DNA from: Pholiota molesta
Taxonomy: Eukaryota; Basidiomycota; Agaricomycetes; Agaricales; Strophariaceae
Length of the DNA: 22,443 bases
NCBI GenBank assembly: GCA_014925825.1
Contig: JACGCK010000453.1
Span: forward strand, 1-22,443
Reading direction: 5' to 3'
Position 1 is the stretch's first letter. The number at the start of each line of letters is the position of its first letter. The notes beneath the pieces were generated by a model. It was not told the origin of the DNA. It ran no database searches and worked only from the letters and a program-made list of their open reading frames with translations. The position numbers and the translations under genes are program-made. Positions 19,088 through 22,443 of the stretch are shown one piece after another.

Positions 19088-19309
19088 AAAGTTGCCCACT
19101 TTTCTAATCTCTCTGATGCGTTGTTGAGGTGGAATGACGAAGGGATGGTATTCTGGACGCATTCTGTGGCTGTGCAGCATTACTTAATCATCTCTCGTTT
19201 CCAATTCGGTTCTGACGGTATTGTACGCCGCCTTCGTCAAGCCTTCGTTGTTTCTTGCTCAACTTCAAATGGATGTATATTTCGACGCGGGCATTCTAGT
19301 CAATTTTAA
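19088..19309 (+). pseudogene. Degenerate HSF-type DNA-binding domain fragment
   Basis: The frame reads LLRWNDEGMVFWTHS, then a gap, SRFQF, then IVRRLRQAF and finally IFRRGHSSQF before TAA at 19307-19309. The order matches the heat-shock-factor domain: W-x2-x-G-x2-F, a middle helix, FKH-like, SFVRQLN-Y-like, and a closing FRHP-F-like block. Key residues are replaced (FKH by FQF, RQLN by RLRQ), and there is no convincing start. HSF domains bind nGAAn repeats as trimers. This copy would probably not bind and looks like a relic of an expanded family. The match is weak and made from memory. Confidence 0.3.
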
Positions 19310-19859
19310 ATCTGTTACTGCTTTTTTGACTTGTTTTATCTTAGATTAACAGCCGAAAGAAGATAAATGGCGAATGCGACTCATAAGTGGCTATGCTTCC
19401 TCCATCCGAGTCGTCAACGAGTCGTAAGCACACACAATCAAATGTTCGACTTCGCTCTTGCTCGGTGCACCGTTGTGCAAAGCGCACAAGAGATCACAAT
19501 ATTATTCCTAGCAACATATTGGCTACCATACCACTGTATGTAATACTTGTTTGTATTGGAAATTGAATGGATGTTGTCTGTAGATACTGTTGTCCCGACT
19601 TGCCCGCTGCATCCCTGAGGTCGTTGAAAGGTGCAAAGTTAAAGAGATGGTAATCAAAATGGCAACAAAAATTTAAGTTATCATTTATCCATATGTACAA
19701 CTAATGTGCAGGCATGGCCACTATCCGAGATCAGCGCAGATGAATCATCGAAGAGCCAGTTTTCTGTACTGTAGAGCATCTGAAAAAATAATATCCTACT
19801 TTCGTATCAGATTTCTAGCACCAGAGCATAGTCCCCAAGCTTTCCGATGCCACTCGACG
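19310..19859. other. AT-rich intergenic region
   Basis: No supported gene lies here. Open frames are short and lack recognisable motifs. Confidence 0.4.
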
Positions 19860-20339
19860 ATGATGTCTGAGGGCTCTTGGACTCACCGACTGCCTGGAGA
19901 AGCGGACTTATACGATGCAACTGATGATCTCAAAGCTATCGCTCTATATGCATGTAAAGACGAACATGTCTGGCTGCCTAAACAGTATCGACGAGCCTTA
20001 CAGGATGCTTTGGCCTATCTGAATACATCCTCTAATCAAAATCCGGAGATCTCAATGCATATCGCGCAGTCTACTGGCATTCAAAGTCTACTCTCTAACT
20101 CCAGTCCAGTATCTTCACAAAATTCGTCTGTAACCCAGAGTTGTAGCCCTGTCGTTCAGACAAATGTGAAGCTCAACAGGCGCACTTTCCTTGATAAAGT
20201 TATCTTCCATCCCCCGGGTGTTCTTACTTGTGTTGCGGGCCATTGCTTCGCATGGCAATACGAGTCTTTACACAAATTAAACTTAACAGTTGTAATAAAT
20301 GTAAAGACTGTATTGCCATGTGAAGCAATGGCCTATTAA
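19860..20339 (+). CDS. Uncharacterised reading frame running into an inverted-repeat element
   Basis: ATG at 19860 (another one codon later, and the frame is open from 19704) encodes a hydrophilic protein. It starts MMSEGSWTHRLPGEADLYDA, followed by a helical-looking stretch (KAIALYACKDEHVWLPKQYR), then a Ser/Asn/Gln-rich linker. The last 33 codons come from the inverted-repeat element at 20238-20333, so the original C-terminus seems lost. No domain is recognised. It may be a 5' fragment of a host gene or of a transposon gene. Confidence 0.3.
   Translation: MMSEGSWTHRLPGEADLYDATDDLKAIALYACKDEHVWLPKQYRRALQDALAYLNTSSNQNPEISMHIAQSTGIQSLLSNSSPVSSQNSSVTQSCSPVVQTNVKLNRRTFLDKVIFHPPGVLTCVAGHCFAWQYESLHKLNLTVVINVKTVLPCEAMAY
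20238..20333. mobile_element. 96-bp inverted-repeat element, or hairpin end of a larger transposon
   Basis: The arms 20238-20272 and 20300-20333 both begin GGCCATTGCTTC read inward. They match over about 34 bp with one substitution and one single-base indel, around a 27-bp AT-rich centre. It ends the coding-like part of the upstream frame. The transposon-type protein on the minus strand starts its 3' end 88 bp further right, so this may be that element's terminus. Confidence 0.5.
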
Positions 20340-20420
20340 CACAATTACTAAAATACATGACCTACTCATACAACTACTAAAATACATAAATTGTAACTAC
20401 GTTATTATTTTATTCAGTTT

Positions 20421-20969
20421 TTATTTTCTGTATATGCAATATGCCATATGCTTGTCATCTGAATTTTTAAGCCATTTGGTATCTGATAGAAGATCAATGG
20501 TTTTCTCTTTCTTACATTTGCCTTCATTAAGTAAACCATCATGAAACCAAACTGTACCTGATTTATCAATAAATCTTGATTGAAAGTGTCCTCCTCCACC
20601 ATATATTATCCCGCATAGATACCGATAGTTTGGTTGTCCATTATGATTTAAAATTATTTCTACATCAGGTTCAATATCATGGTCATCCAGAATTTCACAT
20701 ACAATTATATCAGGTATATAATCAGTTATCCATGTTTGTCTATAGTATCCCTGCTCATTATTAAGTATACAATTTTGACATTCTTTGGTAGTTATATGAT
20801 CAATTTTCCATCGAATGAAATTTGATATCAATCACCTTGGTGATCCGGTGTGGGCATCATCTATTTTCAGAATAGGTATTTTATAATCAATTTTTCTACT
20901 AAGCAGGTTATGACTGTCATTACAGTTATTACATGTTTCACAAATGTGGGCAAAGTATATCAGTGTATC
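20421..20969 (-). pseudogene. Decayed transposon-type protein with USP-like C-terminal domain
   Basis: On the minus strand one frame runs from 20969 to the stop at 20421, broken by TGA at 20834-20832. The upstream part carries clustered cysteines (ICETCNNCND). The downstream part adds CQNC and then YRYLCGIIYGGGGHFQSRFI, followed by a Trp-Phe-His-Asp-Gly block. This GGGHF-S-F-D--G-VWFHDG pattern resembles the C-terminal Cys/His box of ubiquitin-specific proteases, as found in multicopy Agaricomycete proteins I associate with DNA transposons. The catalytic Cys region would lie upstream and is absent. Base composition is much more AT-rich than in the neighbouring genes. I judge it a dead transposon fragment; the family assignment is inference. 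Confidence 0.45.
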
Positions 20970-21294
20970 TCAATCTGAGCGTGTAATCCGTGGAAACATG
21001 TTATATAAGCATTGCACAAATGCTATGCTTATATAATAAGTGGGATCAAAACATCACTGATGGGAACAAACACACTATTTAAAGCAAAGAAGGACTGGCA
21101 TCAGTAATAGGGATAACAGAGCGGACTTTTTTTTTTGCTGGTTGAAAAGAACTCACTTTACTGCAGTAGAAACTAGACTACTTGACCACATTTGCCTATA
21201 CATCAATGAATTTATGCAAATATTAAGTAAAAAGGCTTGTTACACAGCAAATTTAATATACTTAAATCTCAACTACATAGATTGTAATCTACCC
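20970..21294. other. AT-rich interval with a perfect 12-bp hairpin
   Basis: No gene is seen. TTATATAAGCAT (21001-21012) is mirrored exactly by ATGCTTATATAA (21025-21036) around a 12-base loop. A run of nine or more T lies near 21127. The AT-rich character ends sharply at about 21292. Confidence 0.5.
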
Positions 21295-21500
21295 GCGGGT
21301 GTGTGCCGGCGTGGTGTCGGGTGGACCTGCATGCACCGTGGTGGGCGTGCTAACGTGGCGGCGCTGGGGCACCTTTGCCGTCGGAAAGGGCATATGGGTG
21401 GACGATGGTGACGGGGTAGAAAGTGGGTTAGGGTTAAGACCAATTGGCAGGGAGCGGGGCGGACACATTGGGTCGCGGTGCTCGACGGCGCTTCCAAACC
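21295..21500 (+). repeat. Left copy of a GC-rich inverted repeat
   Basis: This is the mirror of about 22165-22336. Both copies read GGTGTGTGCCGGC, then GGTGGACCTGCATGCACCG and GTGGCGGCGCTGGGG on their own strand. Identity is near 88 percent over the first 100 bp and falls after that. The left copy begins abruptly at the AT/GC junction, so it is probably truncated there. Confidence 0.7.
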
Positions 21501-21570
21501 GACAAAATCATTGCAGCGTGCCCTCTTCTGCGCGAAGGGAGCAGGGTGGATGGAAAGTGTGTCTTAGACA

Positions 21571-21632
21571 TTATGACGTATACGCGTACAAAACACCCAA
21601 CTTTGGGGTTTTTGTACGCCTATACGTCATAA
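21571..21632. repeat. Strong hairpin, about 27-bp arms
   Basis: TTATGACGTATACGCGTACA (start of the left arm, 21571) is mirrored by the arm ending TATACGTCATAA (21632) around a loop of about 8 bases. There are only about two mismatches. No gene uses it. It could be a mini foldback element or the end structure of a transposon. Confidence 0.7.
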
Positions 21633-21639
21633 ACACGTG

Positions 21640-22164
21640 TCATAATAAAAATAGCCCAGGTTAGGTCATTATAGATTACGATTCCGATTTATAGAAATCA
21701 TTTATTTTAATTACGATTCCTATTTAAGGAATCGTTCTTTTAAACCGATGTTTTGCGCGTTCTCTGATGTCGTTCCAAATTAGGAATACTGCGGGAATCG
21801 CCTTTTTTGGCGTTTTCTTTGTTTTCCCTTTGCCGTTTGATGCCGTGTTGGCATCAAATAATCAATCACATCCGTGTCGTCGCCTCTTTATTTCCCGCCA
21901 CAACCGTCCCCACCGCCACACCATCCCCCTCCCCGCCTATGTCCATCTCGTGTCCAGCAGCTACGGTGGCTGGAACCGCCGAACACGCGCACTGCCGCCA
22001 GCCGCCAACCCGCACGCGCCACGTCACCACCAGCTGCTGACGAGCGCGAACGCGCAGCCCACCCCACCCAAAAACCAACGCGGGGTGGGCCGCAGAGGGT
22101 GATGGAGGCACCGCGGAGGACAAGGACCGCCCCCACGAGAGCCGTAGTAGAATGTGGAGGCGCC
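21640..22164. other. Spacer between inverted repeat copies
   Basis: The left part is AT-rich, with TTACGATTCC repeated at 21676 and 21711 and a 9-bp palindrome (ACGATTCCT/AGGAATCGT, 21713-21735). The right part is C/G-rich. Long overlapping frames on both strands here follow from GC content, and none is convincing. Confidence 0.4.
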
Positions 22165-22336
22165 ATCGAGCACGGCGCCCCAGGTGCATGCATCGCGCTC
22201 TCCTCCAATTGCGCTAACCCATATCCACAACACCGTAGGCCCTTTCAGGCGGGAAAGGCGCCCCCAGCGCCGCCACCTTAGCACGCCCACCGCGGTGCAT
22301 GCAGGTCCACCCAACACCATGCCGGCACACACCCGC
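22165..22336 (-). repeat. Right copy of the GC-rich inverted repeat
   Basis: Reverse-oriented partner of 21295-21500. Sequence of similar GC-rich character continues to the window end without a counterpart on the left. The right copy is therefore the more complete one, and the repeat unit probably extends beyond this window. Confidence 0.7.
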
Positions 22337-22443
22337 CGCGCGCGACGGCCCAGCTCGTTGCCGGCGCAGTTTGGCGGCGACGCCAGAGCTCGCCGCCTCA
22401 TTCAAACTGCAATTCACCCGAGCCACGGCGCCATCTCTGCATA

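Noticed and set aside
21107..21120. TAGGGATAACAG resembles the first part of the I-SceI homing site
   Set aside because: Only 12 of 18 bases match, there is no intron or homing endonuclease context, and it fits chance in AT-rich DNA.
21423..21436. GGGTTAGGGTTA looks like interstitial telomeric repeat
   Set aside because: Only two units, and it lies inside the repeat arm whose mirror copy has GGGTTAGC. It is probably part of that repeat and no evidence of a telomere.
21866..22401. Several overlapping frames of about 100 codons on both strands
   Set aside because: GC-rich DNA suppresses stops in all frames. The frames disagree between the two copies of the inverted repeat, and no motif is seen.

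Overview
The window looks like nuclear DNA of a filamentous basidiomycete, probably an Agaricomycete. The evidence is many short GT-AG introns (52 to 75 bp, one of 125 bp), several F-box genes, two membrane-protein genes of basidiomycete type, and dispersed transposon debris. No bacterial gene order, CRISPR array or rRNA was seen. All gene models were spliced by eye, and no database search was possible.

Left third (1-5900): two tandem paralogues of an unrecognised protein family lie at 2-502 (5' end outside the window) and 2690-4428. The second is split by a 1,047-bp element (3222-4268) with perfect 79-bp terminal inverted repeats and a TA target duplication. Removing the element leaves a continuous frame that matches the intact paralogue. 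Between the paralogues are a probable gene remnant (945-1266) and one copy of a dispersed repeat (2157-2514). On the minus strand follow a small MYND zinc-finger gene (5039-4479) and an intron-less 207-aa orphan (5897-5274).

Centre (6000-13000): two paralogous six-exon F-box genes face each other tail to tail (6495-8462 plus, 10813-8786 minus), with all five introns at matching positions. A third, unrelated F-box gene (12970-11294 minus) is broken by one in-frame TGA. About 1 kb without a clear gene follows, holding a TATA motif and one possible small secreted peptide.

Right part (13900-18400): a well-preserved four-exon gene for a seven-helix membrane protein (15190-13952 minus) is followed by a short TFIIF-beta-like 5' fragment with a frameshift (16364-16494). 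Next is a five-exon gene for a four-helix membrane protein (16933-17852 plus), also with an apparent one-base frameshift. The second copy of the dispersed repeat (18053-18394) lies just downstream.

Right end (18400-22443): this is a repeat graveyard. It holds a tRNA-like pol III promoter pair, a decayed HSF-like DNA-binding domain, an orphan reading frame running into a 96-bp inverted-repeat element, and a decayed transposon-type protein with a USP-like C-terminus. An AT-rich tract then gives way abruptly to GC-rich DNA at about 21292, which carries two inverted copies of another repeat and a strong 27-bp hairpin.

The genes show no sign of forming one pathway. F-box and MYND proteins would act in ubiquitin-dependent turnover and protein-protein regulation, and the others are membrane proteins or orphans. 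The main story is gene duplication, transposon insertion and recent gene decay.
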